From: Streptomyces sp. NBC_01471
Lineage (GTDB): Bacteria; Actinomycetota; Actinomycetes; Streptomycetales; Streptomycetaceae
DNA: 64,000 nucleotides
Direction of reading: 5' to 3'
NCBI RefSeq assembly: GCF_041438865.1
Contig: NZ_CP109450.1
Span: 7,433,501 to 7,497,500 of the forward strand
Positions within the stretch are counted from its first letter, which is position 1. The number at the start of each line of letters is the position of its first letter. The notes below the pieces were generated by a model that did not search any database, had not been told where the DNA came from, and saw nothing but the letters and a program-made list of their open reading frames with translations. Shown piece by piece: positions 1 to 7,584 of this stretch. A program made the translations under genes and the position numbers.

Positions 1-894
1 ACGCTCAAGGAGAAGGTCAAGGGCATGTTCGGCAAGGGCCGCAAGAGCGGCGGCGGCAAGTCCAAGAGCGTGACGATCGTCGAGGACATCGATGTCGGCG
101 TTCCCGTGCGCGAGGCGTACGACCAGTGGACGCAGTTCCAGGAATTCAGCACGTTCGCCAAGGGCGTCGTCAGCGTCGAGAAGGCCGATGACACCACCAG
201 CAACTGGAAGGTGAAGGTCGCCAAGTCCACCCGCAGCTGGAAGGCGAACGTCACCGAACAGGTGCCGGACGAGCGGATCACCTGGACCACGGAGGGGGCG
301 AAGGGCACCGTCAAGGGCGTCGTGACCTTCCACCCCATCACGAGCGACCTCACCCGTGTGCTGCTGGTACTCGAATACTTCCCCAAGGGGCTGTTCGAGA
401 AGACCGGCAACATCTGGCGTGCTCAGGGTCGGCGCGCACGCCTGGACCTCAAGCTCTACCGCAAGTTCATCATGATGCGCGGCGAAGCCACTGACGGCTG
501 GCGCGGTGAGATCCGGGACGGCGAGGTGGTCGTGGAGCACGACGACGCCGTGGAGGAGGAGCAGGCGCAGTCCGCGAAGGATACGCAGGATGCCGACCGG
601 GCCGACCCGGCTGACGAGGACGGCGAGAGCGACGCGCTCGACGAGGACGAGGACGAGGGTGAGTACGCCGACGACGAGGAGCTCCCTGAGGAGGGTGAGC
701 CCGGCGCCGAGTACGACGACGAGAGCCTCGATGAAGCCGATGAGGACGACGAGGCCCTCGACGGGGAAGCCGACGCGGAGGACGGCCCGGAAGCCGGGTC
801 CGACCTGGCTGACGACGAAGAGGTCGAAGAGGACGAAGAAGAAGACCGGCCGGCCCGCCGCACCCGGCGCCGTACCGCCTCGGCCCGTTCCTGA
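1..894 (+). CDS. SRPBCC-domain protein of the gas vesicle cluster (GvpZ-like), 5' end outside window
   Basis: The frame is open from base 1 (codons TLKEKVKG come before the first ATG at 25), so the true start probably lies upstream of the window. Roughly residues 15-145 after that ATG resemble an SRPBCC/START-like helix-grip domain (polyketide cyclase type), from SVTIVEDIDVGVPV to the helix ending in LDLKLYRKFIMM. From about residue 170 the protein turns into a long Asp/Glu-rich, probably disordered tail with a short Arg-rich end. gvpJ starts 34 bp downstream. SRPBCC proteins are regular members of Streptomyces gas vesicle clusters (named GvpZ in S. coelicolor, from memory). The biochemical role is not known. 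Confidence 0.75.
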   Translation, partial: TLKEKVKGMFGKGRKSGGGKSKSVTIVEDIDVGVPVREAYDQWTQFQEFSTFAKGVVSVEKADDTTSNWKVKVAKSTRSWKANVTEQVPDERITWTTEGAKGTVKGVVTFHPITSDLTRVLLVLEYFPKGLFEKTGNIWRAQGRRARLDLKLYRKFIMMRGEATDGWRGEIRDGEVVVEHDDAVEEEQAQSAKDTQDADRADPADEDGESDALDEDEDEGEYADDEELPEEGEPGAEYDDESLDEADEDDEALDGEADAEDGPEAGSDLADDEEVEEDEEEDRPARRTRRRTASARS

Positions 895-928
895 CATGAG
901 CCGACATCACAGACAGGGCTGAATAAAG

Positions 929-1366
929 GTGTCCGATTCACTGGCCGGCCGTATGGGGTCCCCCTCCGGGGTGTCCCCGTACGGCCAGCAAGGTTCCTCT
1001 GCCAATCTGGCCGACATTCTCGAACGTGTCCTGGACAAGGGCATCGTCATCGCGGGCGATATCCAGATCAACCTGCTGGACATCGAGCTGTTGACGATCA
1101 AGCTCAGGCTCCTGGTCGCCTCCGTGGACAAGGCCAAGGAGATGGGCATCGACTGGTGGGAGCACGACCCCTCCCTGTCCTCTCGGGCTCGTTCACCCCA
1201 GCAGACCGAGAAGTCGCACACTCCCGCGACGAACGACCCACTGGCCCAGGAGAACGCCCGCCTCAAGGCCGAACTGGCCGAACTGAGGCAGGCCGCGGGT
1301 CTTCCCGCCGGGTCCGCGCAGGAGACGGAGAGGAGCGGGAACGTGGACGGGGAGGCCGAGCGATGA
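929..1366 (+). CDS. gvpJ: Gas vesicle protein GvpJ (GvpA/J family)
   Basis: A 145-residue minor gas vesicle shell protein of the GvpA/J family. Residues about 25-75 carry the conserved amphipathic core, with ADILERVLDKGIVIAGD, then INLLDIELLTIKLRLLVAS and the motif AKEMGIDWW. The N-terminal 25 residues are Ser/Gly-rich. The C-terminal extension (about 85-130) contains a leucine-heptad stretch (ENARLKAELAELRQ) that could form a short coiled coil. The start is GTG at 929. The stop overlaps the gvpL start (ATGA at 1363), which indicates translational coupling. GvpJ is thought to nucleate or cap the vesicle ends, but that role comes from other organisms. Confidence 0.93.
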   Translation: MSDSLAGRMGSPSGVSPYGQQGSSANLADILERVLDKGIVIAGDIQINLLDIELLTIKLRLLVASVDKAKEMGIDWWEHDPSLSSRARSPQQTEKSHTPATNDPLAQENARLKAELAELRQAAGLPAGSAQETERSGNVDGEAER

Positions 1367-2166
1367 GTACCGGAATCTCCTATGTCTACGCCGTGAGCCG
1401 GTCCGGCACGCTCAGCGACGTGACCTCCGGCGGCGTACCGGGCCTGGACGGAGGCGCGCTGCGGACGGTGAGTGCCGACGGCCTTGAAGCCCTGGTTTCC
1501 TCCGTGCCGGAGGAGGCCTTCGGCACGGAGGGCATGCAGGCGCAGATGGAGGATCTGAAGCGGCTGGAGGAGATCGCCCGCGGCCACCACGCGGTGGTGG
1601 AAGCCGCCTACGGGGCCACGACGGTCCTCCCCCTGCGCCTGGCGACGGTCTATCTCAGCGACGCACGCGTGGCCGCCATGCTCGATGAACGGCGTGCGGA
1701 GTTCGACGAGTTGCTCTCCTGGCTCGAAGGCCATGTCGAACTCGGCGTCAAGGTGTACGCGGACCCGCACCGCCCGGCGGATGCTCAGCCTCCGAAGACG
1801 GAGAGCCCCGCCGCCCCCGCCAGTCCGGGGCGGGCCTATCTGCAGCGGCGCAAGGCGCAGCGCAGTCATCAGCAGGACGCCTACCGGATAGCGGGGGGCC
1901 TGGCGGCAGAAGTCCCCGGCCGCGTGGCCGCCGTGGCCCGCGCCAGGGTCGTGCACCGGCCGCAGCAGGGCGAACTGGCATCCTCACCGGGCGAGAACAT
2001 CGCCAATGACGCCTACCTCGTCCCGGCAGCGCGGGTCGAGGAATTCCGGCGCACGCTGGACACACTGGCCGACGGCCTGTCCGGTGTACGGATCGAGATC
2101 ACTGGGCCGTGGGCGCCCTACTCGTTCGCCACACCGCCGGCGGTGGCGCAGGGCGGCGCCCGGTGA
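1363..2166 (+). CDS. gvpL: Gas vesicle protein GvpL/GvpF family
   Basis: A 267-residue GvpL/F family protein that helps gas vesicle assembly. I chose the ATG at 1363, which overlaps the gvpJ stop, although the frame is open further upstream; the homologous N-terminus reads STGISYVYAVSR. Visible family features are the N-terminal YVYAV strand, a central LPLRLATVYLSD segment followed by ERRAEFDELLSWLEGHVELGVKVY, and the C-terminal IEITGPWAPYSF motif, which is highly typical of GvpL/F. It sits between gvpJ and gvpS in the usual Streptomyces order and overlaps both neighbours by 4 bp, so the genes are almost certainly cotranscribed. Confidence 0.93.
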   Translation: MSTGISYVYAVSRSGTLSDVTSGGVPGLDGGALRTVSADGLEALVSSVPEEAFGTEGMQAQMEDLKRLEEIARGHHAVVEAAYGATTVLPLRLATVYLSDARVAAMLDERRAEFDELLSWLEGHVELGVKVYADPHRPADAQPPKTESPAAPASPGRAYLQRRKAQRSHQQDAYRIAGGLAAEVPGRVAAVARARVVHRPQQGELASSPGENIANDAYLVPAARVEEFRRTLDTLADGLSGVRIEITGPWAPYSFATPPAVAQGGAR

Positions 2167-2372
2167 GCGGTGGGCCGGACGGCGCCGGTACGGACATCGA
2201 GTCCCTGGCCGGACGGCAGGTCGCACTCATCGATCTGCTGGACCGCCTGCTCAATGGCGGGGCTGTCCTCACCGGCGATCTGGTCCTCTCCATCGCCGAC
2301 GTCGACCTGGTGCACATCAACTTGCGTGCGGTCATCCGCTCGATCACTTCCGACGAACCGGCACCGTGGTGA
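2163..2372 (+). CDS. gvpS: Gas vesicle protein GvpS (short GvpA-like)
   Basis: A 69-residue protein with a GvpA-like core (VALIDLLDRLLNGGAVLTGD, then IADVDLVHINLRAVI). The GTG start at 2163 overlaps the gvpL stop in a GTGA arrangement, which is why I prefer it to the upstream ATG at 2109 inside gvpL. It is shorter than GvpA or GvpJ and lacks their C-terminal extension. Its position between gvpL and gvpK matches gvpS in Streptomyces clusters. It is probably a minor shell or nucleation component, an inference from family membership. Confidence 0.88.
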   Translation: MSGGPDGAGTDIESLAGRQVALIDLLDRLLNGGAVLTGDLVLSIADVDLVHINLRAVIRSITSDEPAPW

Positions 2373-2380
2373 GGAGCGTC

Positions 2381-2794
2381 ATGACGGGCGAGAATTCCAG
2401 CAACCCTTCCGAGAAGGGCAATTTCGGCGATATCGCACAGGCGGCTGCGCGCGCCTTTGATCTCCTTCCGGCAGGACCGGATGAGGAACGCCATCACCGG
2501 GGCGCCGCACAGCGTCTGGAGACGGACCCGGAAACCGTGGAGCGCGATCTCATCAAACTGGTGCTCACCATTGTGGAGTTGTTGCGCCAGCTCATGGAAC
2601 GCACCGCGCTGCACCGCGTGGACCAGGGTGACCTCAGTGAGGACCAGGAGGAGCGCATAGGGCTCACCCTGATGATTCTGCAGGACCGGATGACCGAACT
2701 CTGCGACCGGTACGGCCTCACCATGGACGATCTCAACCTGGATCTGGGCCCGTTGGGATCGTTGTTGCCTCATTCCGGCACCGGATCCGAGTAA
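2381..2794 (+). CDS. gvpK: Gas vesicle protein GvpK
   Basis: A 137-residue GvpK family protein. The core is ETDPETVERDLIKLVLTIVE, then LLRQLMERTALHRVDQGDLS and the motif LTLMILQDRMTELCDRYGL, followed by the C-terminal LNLDLGPLG. The ATG at 2381 is preceded by AGGAG four bases upstream. An in-frame GTG at 2369 would overlap the gvpS stop in the same GTGA style as its neighbours, so the protein could be four residues longer. GvpK is required for vesicle formation in several systems, but its exact role is unsettled. Confidence 0.92.
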   Translation: MTGENSSNPSEKGNFGDIAQAAARAFDLLPAGPDEERHHRGAAQRLETDPETVERDLIKLVLTIVELLRQLMERTALHRVDQGDLSEDQEERIGLTLMILQDRMTELCDRYGLTMDDLNLDLGPLGSLLPHSGTGSE

Positions 2795-2832
2795 CTGTGT
2801 TTCACCATCGGGGAGTAGGCAACACGTTCGCT

Positions 2833-3237
2833 ATGACTGACAACGAGAACACGGCCAAGCGCAGCAGCGGCACGACGGACAAGAAGGCCCAGGCGGCAGG
2901 TAGCCGAGCAGTGAAGAGTACGGCCGCCGTCTCGAAGGCGAAGTCTCCCGCCCGGACTGCTGAGAAGGCCACGGAGGCAGGTGCGGGAGCTGCACGCAAA
3001 ACGACCGCACGGGCGGGTGAAACGGCGTCGCAGGCGTTGTCGAGCGGCCAGAAGGCAGTTGCTTCCACCGCTGCCAAGGTCTCGACCGCGGCGACCGTCA
3101 TCAAGAACCGCAAGGCCATCGCCGCTGGAGCGGCCGCCGGAACGGTCGGCGTCGTCGGGGCGGCCTTCGCCCTGGGCCGCCACACGGCGAAGCCCCCGGT
3201 CGGCCTGCTCTCCCGGCTGACCCAGGGCCGCATCTGA
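2833..3237 (+). CDS. Small Ala/Lys-rich protein with C-terminal hydrophobic segment, gas vesicle operon end
   Basis: A 134-residue protein starting MTDNENTAKRSSGTT. The first 90 residues are rich in Ala, Lys, Thr and Ser with repeated AEKATEAG/ARKTTARAG-like stretches, a histone-H1-like or phasin-like composition. One hydrophobic Ala/Gly/Val segment (AAAGTVGVVGAAFALGR, about residues 100-117) could cross or graze a membrane. An in-frame GTG at 2797 would add 12 residues. No strong ribosome binding site precedes the ATG at 2833. It lies 38 bp after gvpK and just before the operon's terminators, so it is probably cotranscribed with gvp. I do not recognise a defined family. Confidence 0.7.
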   Translation: MTDNENTAKRSSGTTDKKAQAAGSRAVKSTAAVSKAKSPARTAEKATEAGAGAARKTTARAGETASQALSSGQKAVASTAAKVSTAATVIKNRKAIAAGAAAGTVGVVGAAFALGRHTAKPPVGLLSRLTQGRI

Positions 3238-3295
3238 CGTCGCCCGGCACCCCGTACAGCCGGACAGAGAACAGAGATACAGAGATACAGAGAAG

Positions 3296-3347
3296 AGCCT
3301 GCGGGAGGTGGCCGGGGGATTTGCTCCCCGCCCACCTCCCGCAGGCT
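3296..3347 (+). terminator. Strong hairpin terminator of the gas vesicle operon
   Basis: Perfect 16-bp arms at 3296-3311 and 3332-3347, with an inner GGGG/CCCC stem that extends the helix around ATTTGCT. It lies 58 bp after the last gene of the gas vesicle operon. No T-run follows, as is common in Streptomyces. Confidence 0.85.
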
Positions 3348-3380
3348 CATTGCTTGCTCACGGCCTGTCACGGCTGTGTC

Positions 3381-3410
3381 CGGCCCGCCGGCTGCGTTGC
3401 CGGCGGGCCG
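3381..3410. terminator. Second hairpin, probably for the convergent DUF6479 gene
   Basis: Perfect 12-bp inverted repeat (3381-3392 and 3399-3410) around a TGCGTT loop. It sits between the gas vesicle operon and the DUF6479 gene that reads towards it from the right, so it could terminate transcription from either side. Confidence 0.75.
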
Positions 3411-3488
3411 TCCTGTACGCCGGACTACCGACGGCAGAGGCAGAAGGAGTGCCCGGCCGGATGGCGAACGGAAATCCAATTCACGGGC

Positions 3489-3839
3489 TCAGCTGCCGAG
3501 GCCGCCACTGCCGAAACTGCTGCCATCGCCGTCGTCCTCCGCCGGCGGCTCCTGCGAAGGGCTGCGGTGCGTGCTGGAGTTCTTGAGTTCATGCGGCAAC
3601 AGGCGTGAGTCACTGTGGGGCATTTCCTCCGGCTCCCGGTATTCCCGGATTTCGTGGACCGCGCCTTCCGGGGGAAGGTGCGGCTGCTCGTCCGGCCGGG
3701 GCGGCGGGAGTTCCCGGGCGCGGATCCGGCGCCCCCAGGCGAAAGCACCGATGAGTACGGCAACCACAATGATTCCGGTCAGGAGCATGAACATGGCCGT
3801 ACCGGATGAGACAGCGAGCTGAGATGTCGAGGCTTCCAT
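3489..3839 (-). CDS. Small membrane protein, DUF6479-like
   Basis: A 116-residue protein on the minus strand starting MEASTSQLAVS. Residues about 15-36 form a single clear membrane helix (MFMLLTGIIVVAVLIGAFAWG), followed by positive residues RRIRARE, which suggests a cytoplasmic C-terminal domain that is Pro/Glu-rich and Gly/Ser-rich at the end. The pattern matches small Streptomyces membrane proteins annotated as DUF6479. I chose the ATG at 3839; the frame continues upstream but loses coding character there. Function unknown. Confidence 0.75.
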   Translation of the reverse strand: MEASTSQLAVSSGTAMFMLLTGIIVVAVLIGAFAWGRRIRARELPPPRPDEQPHLPPEGAVHEIREYREPEEMPHSDSRLLPHELKNSSTHRSPSQEPPAEDDGDGSSFGSGGLGS

Positions 3840-4139
3840 TCGATTTCCGTACCCGCACGCAAGGCTTCCATACCGGTTTATAAGGGACTCACCCCGCTGC
3901 GAGGGTGAGTGAACGCGGCTGCCCAGCGTGCCGTCGCCGGGGCGGCCCCGGCCGGTGCCGCCGCCCCTCAGGTTGCGCACCCGGCGGAGGGGTACCTGCG
4001 TGGCGTGCGCGCGCCTGCGGGCCGGCGTCGCACGGTGTCCGCTCACCCGCCCGCGAGAGGGCGGACGGCTCGACACGCGCCACCCGACTGGCACAGATCG
4101 TGCTGCTCGTGGTGATCGGTTGTGTGGTGGGAACCGCGG

Positions 4140-4515
4140 TGACGGCTACGAGTCCGTGCTCGCCGCGCTGGAGCGCGCCCTGTACCAGATGGCGTCGCTC
4201 ACGCGAAGCCTCGACCAGTGGCAGGAGCCGGACAGCCCCCTTGAGTACACCCGCTTCCTGCACCGCTACGCGAGTCCGCCGGACGCGGTCGCCGCGCCCG
4301 CGCTCGCGCTCGCGTTGAGCACCCTGGACGAAACCACCCTGCCTCAGCAATCGCAGCGGCTCACCCGGCTCGCGGACGAAGCCGTGGGACACGGACGTGA
4401 GGTCGCGGACGCGGCGACGGCCGATCGCCTGCCGCTCGGCGACCCCCGGCAGCCCTACGGTGTTCTGGTCATCGAGGGGCGCCGCCTCGCCTTCGCTCGG
4501 ACGGGAAATCGCGAT
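4140..4515 (+). pseudogene. Coding-like relic with no plausible start or end
   Basis: In the 3840-4653 gap, about 4140-4510 reads with strong Streptomyces codon bias as a protein-like segment (YESVLAALERALYQMASLTR through RQPYGVLVIEGRRLAFART). No start codon or ribosome binding site fits its left end, and codon bias disappears after about 4515. An adjacent frame just upstream (about 4085-4140) encodes a hydrophobic stretch, RLAQIVLLVVIGCVVGTAV, which suggests that a frameshift has split a once longer membrane protein. I do not recognise the family. The rest of the gap (3840-4085 and 4515-4653) shows nothing I can support. Confidence 0.35.
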
Positions 4516-4653
4516 GCCGGGAGCTGCGATGCTGCCCTGTGTCGTGATCTCGCCCCGGTGCCGGATCCGGCCGGTGGTCCGAGTGGCTCTTGCCGCCCGC
4601 CGTTCCCGTGTGGGATGCAGCGACCTCGGAGCAGGGCATCTTATGGTGATCCA

Positions 4654-5295
4654 ATGCGACTTGTGCCCTGGTGGGCCTTGCTCTCGTCCGGGTGCGCCCC
4701 CGTGCTGCTCATCGGGGGCTGGAATCTCGCGGAGTGGATGCAGGGGCCCGGCTACGACCCCACGACGCGCACGATAAGTGTCCTGGCCGCGTACGGCATG
4801 CCCGGGTACGGCGTGATGACCGGGATGCTGCTCGTCCTCGGGGCCTGTTACATCGTCACCGCGTTCGGGCTGCGCGCCGCCACCCTCCTCGGCCGGGCCG
4901 CGCTCGCCGGGGGTGGGATCTCGGCGATGGTGCTGACGCTCGTACCCGCGCCGCCCAGTGGAGGTTCGTTCGGTCACGGGGCCGTGGTCACCGTGGGGTT
5001 CGGGCTGCTGGCCATCTGGCCGGTGCTGGCCGTCGACCGTGGCGCGCGAGCGCCGTGGGGACTGCGGCCTGCTCTGGCCCGCGGGGACGGAGGCGCGTCG
5101 TGGGGGCTGCGGCCGGACGTGGCGATCGCGGTCAGCGCCGCGATGTGTGCCTGCGCGGTCTGGTTCCTCGTCGGGCTCCAGCTCCAGGGCCTGCCTGGGG
5201 TCGCCGAACGTGTCCTGACCTTCGCGCAGGCACTGTGGCCCTTCCTGGTCGTCGTCTCCTGCTGGCCGCACCAGGTCGCAAGCGAACCGACGTAA
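4654..5295 (+). CDS. DUF998-family membrane protein
   Basis: A 213-residue integral membrane protein with about six hydrophobic segments. The opening is MRLVPWWALLSSGCAPVLL, followed by the DUF998 signature YDPTTRTISVLAAYGMPGY, the residues that normally follow the first membrane helix in this family. Further helices are visible at MLLVLGACYIVTAFGL, AALAGGGISAMVLTLV, VTVGFGLLAIWPVLAV and AMCACAVWFLVGLQ. The ATG at 4654 has GGTGAT four bases upstream. Family function is unknown. The duplicated WGLRP motif around residue 138 and again 17 residues later comes from a short internal repeat. Confidence 0.82.
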   Translation: MRLVPWWALLSSGCAPVLLIGGWNLAEWMQGPGYDPTTRTISVLAAYGMPGYGVMTGMLLVLGACYIVTAFGLRAATLLGRAALAGGGISAMVLTLVPAPPSGGSFGHGAVVTVGFGLLAIWPVLAVDRGARAPWGLRPALARGDGGASWGLRPDVAIAVSAAMCACAVWFLVGLQLQGLPGVAERVLTFAQALWPFLVVVSCWPHQVASEPT

Positions 5296-5316
5296 CCCAG
5301 CCCGCCCCGCCCGTCG

Positions 5317-6024
5317 TCAGGCGAGCAGTTGGTTGCGGTGGGAAGCGCGCCGGGCCGTGGCCAGCAGGGAGTGGATCTGGGGGCCGGCCTGATCGACCCG
5401 GGTCACGGGCTTCGCGAACGGCAGACGCACATCACGGTGAGTGCCGGGGTACTCCAGACGCAGGGTCAGGCCGTACCGGTCCATCGCCAGCGGGAGCACC
5501 CGCACCATGCCCTTGTCCGGCTGCGGCTGCACGAGGCGCAGGAGGAGGGGGACGAGTTCGCTGTGGCCGTCCACGAGGTGGGTCAGCATCGCCGCCTCGC
5601 TGGTGGCGATGGGATCCGGGTCCACCTCCTGCAGTGCCGCGTACGTGACGTACGCCCGGCCGTTGTGGTCGTCGAGGACGGCTTGGCCGAACTCCATGCA
5701 GGTGCTTGCCGTGGTCTCCATGCTGTACTCGGTCAACAGCAGGGCGGTCACCGTGACGCGGGCACGCATCCGGTTCCGTACGGGAGTGGGCGCGATGTCG
5801 GTGAGTTCCAGCCGGACCGGAGCGCGTGTTCCCGGATGGGCCGGGCGGACCTCGGGCGGTGCGTGCAGGTGGATGTGGCCCATCGCGCCCGTGCCGTCGA
5901 GACGGTGCACCTCAATGGGGTCGTGTCCGTCGCTCACCACCGTCATCGAGTGGGCTGCTGTCAGGATCGACAGCAGACGTTCGGCGGGCGTCGGCTGCGT
6001 GACGCGGGAGTTGAAAGGACGCAT
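5317..6024 (-). CDS. DUF2470-domain protein, probably iron-regulated
   Basis: A 235-residue protein starting MRPFNSRVTQPTPAERLLSI; the ATG at 6024 has GGAG nine bases upstream, whereas the longer frame to 6060 does not. The C-terminal half fits the DUF2470 domain found at the end of pyridoxamine-phosphate-oxidase-like and HugZ-type haem-utilisation proteins. The N-terminal part (SILTAAHSMTVVSDG, VHRLDGTGAMGHIHLHAP) is a diverged version of the same general fold. The iron box 45 bp upstream suggests repression when iron is plentiful. A role in haem or iron handling is an inference from the domain and the operator. It stands alone between convergent and unrelated neighbours. Confidence 0.78.
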   Translation of the reverse strand: MRPFNSRVTQPTPAERLLSILTAAHSMTVVSDGHDPIEVHRLDGTGAMGHIHLHAPPEVRPAHPGTRAPVRLELTDIAPTPVRNRMRARVTVTALLLTEYSMETTASTCMEFGQAVLDDHNGRAYVTYAALQEVDPDPIATSEAAMLTHLVDGHSELVPLLLRLVQPQPDKGMVRVLPLAMDRYGLTLRLEYPGTHRDVRLPFAKPVTRVDQAGPQIHSLLATARRASHRNQLLA

Positions 6025-6069
6025 CCAAGTTCTCCAGAGGAGCGGGCGGGTAGGCCTCATTGCGATTAC

Positions 6070-6088
6070 TTAGGTATGCCTAACCTAA
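6070..6088. promoter_or_regulatory. Iron box (DmdR/IdeR operator) upstream of the DUF2470 gene
   Basis: The 19-mer at 6070-6088 agrees at 16 of 19 positions with the actinobacterial iron box TTAGGTTAGGCTAACCTAA. Both outer half-sites (TTAGGT and CTAACCTAA) are intact and only central bases differ. It lies just upstream of the gene starting at 6024 on the minus strand, where an IdeR/DmdR1 repressor would block transcription under iron repletion. Confidence 0.85.
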
Positions 6089-6192
6089 CCTATCGACCGG
6101 AGTTCGGGTAGCGCGGCGGCGTGCCGGGCCGGGAGCGCCGACGCGGCTCCCCGTGGCCGCCCCGCCGGGGGCCGCCCACTCACCCCGCCCAC

Positions 6193-7584
6193 TCACCCCG
6201 CCCATCGCCCCGACAGGAACGTCAGCGCGACGGCGGTCGTGACAGGGGTGGCAAGACCGAGGCAGAGGGTTTTGAACCCCGGCCGGCGCAGGCTCCATCC
6301 CGCCAGGGTGATCCACAGCGGCCACCACAGGAGGGTGGAGCGGGGGATGGACATGTACCAGTACGAGGTGCCGAGCGCCCACAGGGTGAGGCCGATGTAC
6401 AGGGCCTCGGCCCAGCGGCGCTGTCTGGCCAGGAGGGCGAGCAGGGCGAGTCCGGCGAGCATGGCCAGGAGTTCGGCCTGGAACATGACGGCGTAACCGG
6501 TGGTCTGGGCATGGCTGAAGGCGTTGTGCCAGGTGTTGGACCAGGCCTCCCAGGGGGTGTGGAACGTGCGGTTCCAGCCTTGTTCCTCGGCGTGTTTCCA
6601 GGCCATCCAGTCGCCGGTGTGGGCGTGCAGATATCCGCTGTAGAGGGCCAGGGGCACGGCGGGCAGGGCGAGCCAGGGGAGCCGGCGCCAGTGGCGGCCG
6701 GTGCGGGCGGTGAGGATGAAGTGCAGTGCGACGGCGGCTGCGAGGAAGAGGCCGTTCACGCGCACCGTGGTGGCCAGGGCGGTCAAGGTGGCGGCGAGCG
6801 GCCAGTTGCGCCGCTGGGCGGCGAGCCAGGCGGGCAGGGCGAGCGCGAGGAAGAGCGCCTCGGTGTAGCCGGCGGCCAGGAAGACCGCACACGGCGAGAG
6901 CAGCAGGAACATCACGGTGCGCCGGCCGGCCTCGTGGTCGGGCAGATGCAGCCGGGCGATCCGGGAGAGCGCCAGAACGGCAACGGCCCCGGCGGCGAAG
7001 GAGATCAGCAAGCCTGCCGCGGCCCAGCTCGGGACGGCGGTGTGGACCGCCCGCAGCACGAGCGGGAAGCCGGGCAGAAAGGCCTCCCTGTGGTCCAGGG
7101 TCCTGTGCAGGAACTCGCCCTGCCCCGGGAAGTAGCCGTCGCGGGCTATGTGCAGATAGTGGGTCCAGTCCCACTGCTGGAAGGGTGCCAGCACGGGACC
7201 CGCGTCGCGGGAGTTGCGGTCGGCGGGAAACAGCCACCGGGCGCAGTAGGCCGTGGCCCAGATGCCCATACGGGTCGTCAGATACAGCCAGAGCACCTCG
7301 CGGTCGGCAGGGCCGACCCTCAGCAGGAGCGAGCGCAGGGCGGCCGCCCGCGGACGGGGGCCGGGCTCGCCTCGGTGCCGCCGGCCTCCGCACCAGCCGC
7401 CGATCGGCCGGTTTCCGATCGCCCGGTCTCCGTACGGCCGGTCTCCGTACGGCTTGGTTCCGTCCGGTTCTGCTCCGTGCGGCCCGGCTCCGCTCCGCGC
7501 TGGGTGCGGCCGCCGGCCGGACGCGCCGGAGGGCCGCGCGGATATGGGGGTGTTCTCACGCGGCCCGGACGGCAAGAACGGCAT
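6193..7584 (-). CDS. PIG-V-like membrane mannosyltransferase (GT-C fold)
   Basis: A 463-residue polytopic membrane protein of the mannosyltransferase/GPI mannosyltransferase II (PIG-V) type, expected to use polyprenyl-phosphate mannose on the outer face of the membrane. The family hallmark is QQWDWTHYLHIARDGY in the first extracytoplasmic loop, followed by about nine hydrophobic helices. The ATG at 7584 has AGGAG nine bases upstream. The first 60 residues are a low-complexity, probably disordered N-terminus with a pentapeptide repeat (PYGDR/AIGNR). Acceptor unknown. It is transcribed alone on the minus strand. Confidence 0.8.
   Translation of the reverse strand: MPFLPSGPRENTPISARPSGASGRRPHPARSGAGPHGAEPDGTKPYGDRPYGDRAIGNRPIGGWCGGRRHRGEPGPRPRAAALRSLLLRVGPADREVLWLYLTTRMGIWATAYCARWLFPADRNSRDAGPVLAPFQQWDWTHYLHIARDGYFPGQGEFLHRTLDHREAFLPGFPLVLRAVHTAVPSWAAAGLLISFAAGAVAVLALSRIARLHLPDHEAGRRTVMFLLLSPCAVFLAAGYTEALFLALALPAWLAAQRRNWPLAATLTALATTVRVNGLFLAAAVALHFILTARTGRHWRRLPWLALPAVPLALYSGYLHAHTGDWMAWKHAEEQGWNRTFHTPWEAWSNTWHNAFSHAQTTGYAVMFQAELLAMLAGLALLALLARQRRWAEALYIGLTLWALGTSYWYMSIPRSTLLWWPLWITLAGWSLRRPGFKTLCLGLATPVTTAVALTFLSGRWAG
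7409..7498. repeat. Degenerate 15-bp tandem repeat inside the mannosyltransferase gene
   Basis: Six 15-bp units run from 7409 to 7498. Two (7424-7438 and 7439-7453) are identical and the others are diverged copies of the same CGGTCTCCGTACGGC-type unit. On the minus strand they encode pentapeptides such as PYGDR in the disordered N-terminus. Confidence 0.8.

Noticed and set aside
456..941. Ser-rich minus-strand frame opposite the acidic tail of the first gene
   Set aside because: Asp/Glu codons read as Ser/Arg codons on the opposite strand; low-complexity artefact.
3271..3297. Short ACAGAGAT direct repeats before the first terminator
   Set aside because: Only three copies of a simple 8-mer; no clear function beyond chance or slippage.
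3889..5271. 460-codon minus-strand frame opposite the DUF998 gene and relic
   Set aside because: Pro/Arg/Gly-rich without domain features; the plus strand has membrane helices in the DUF998 gene.
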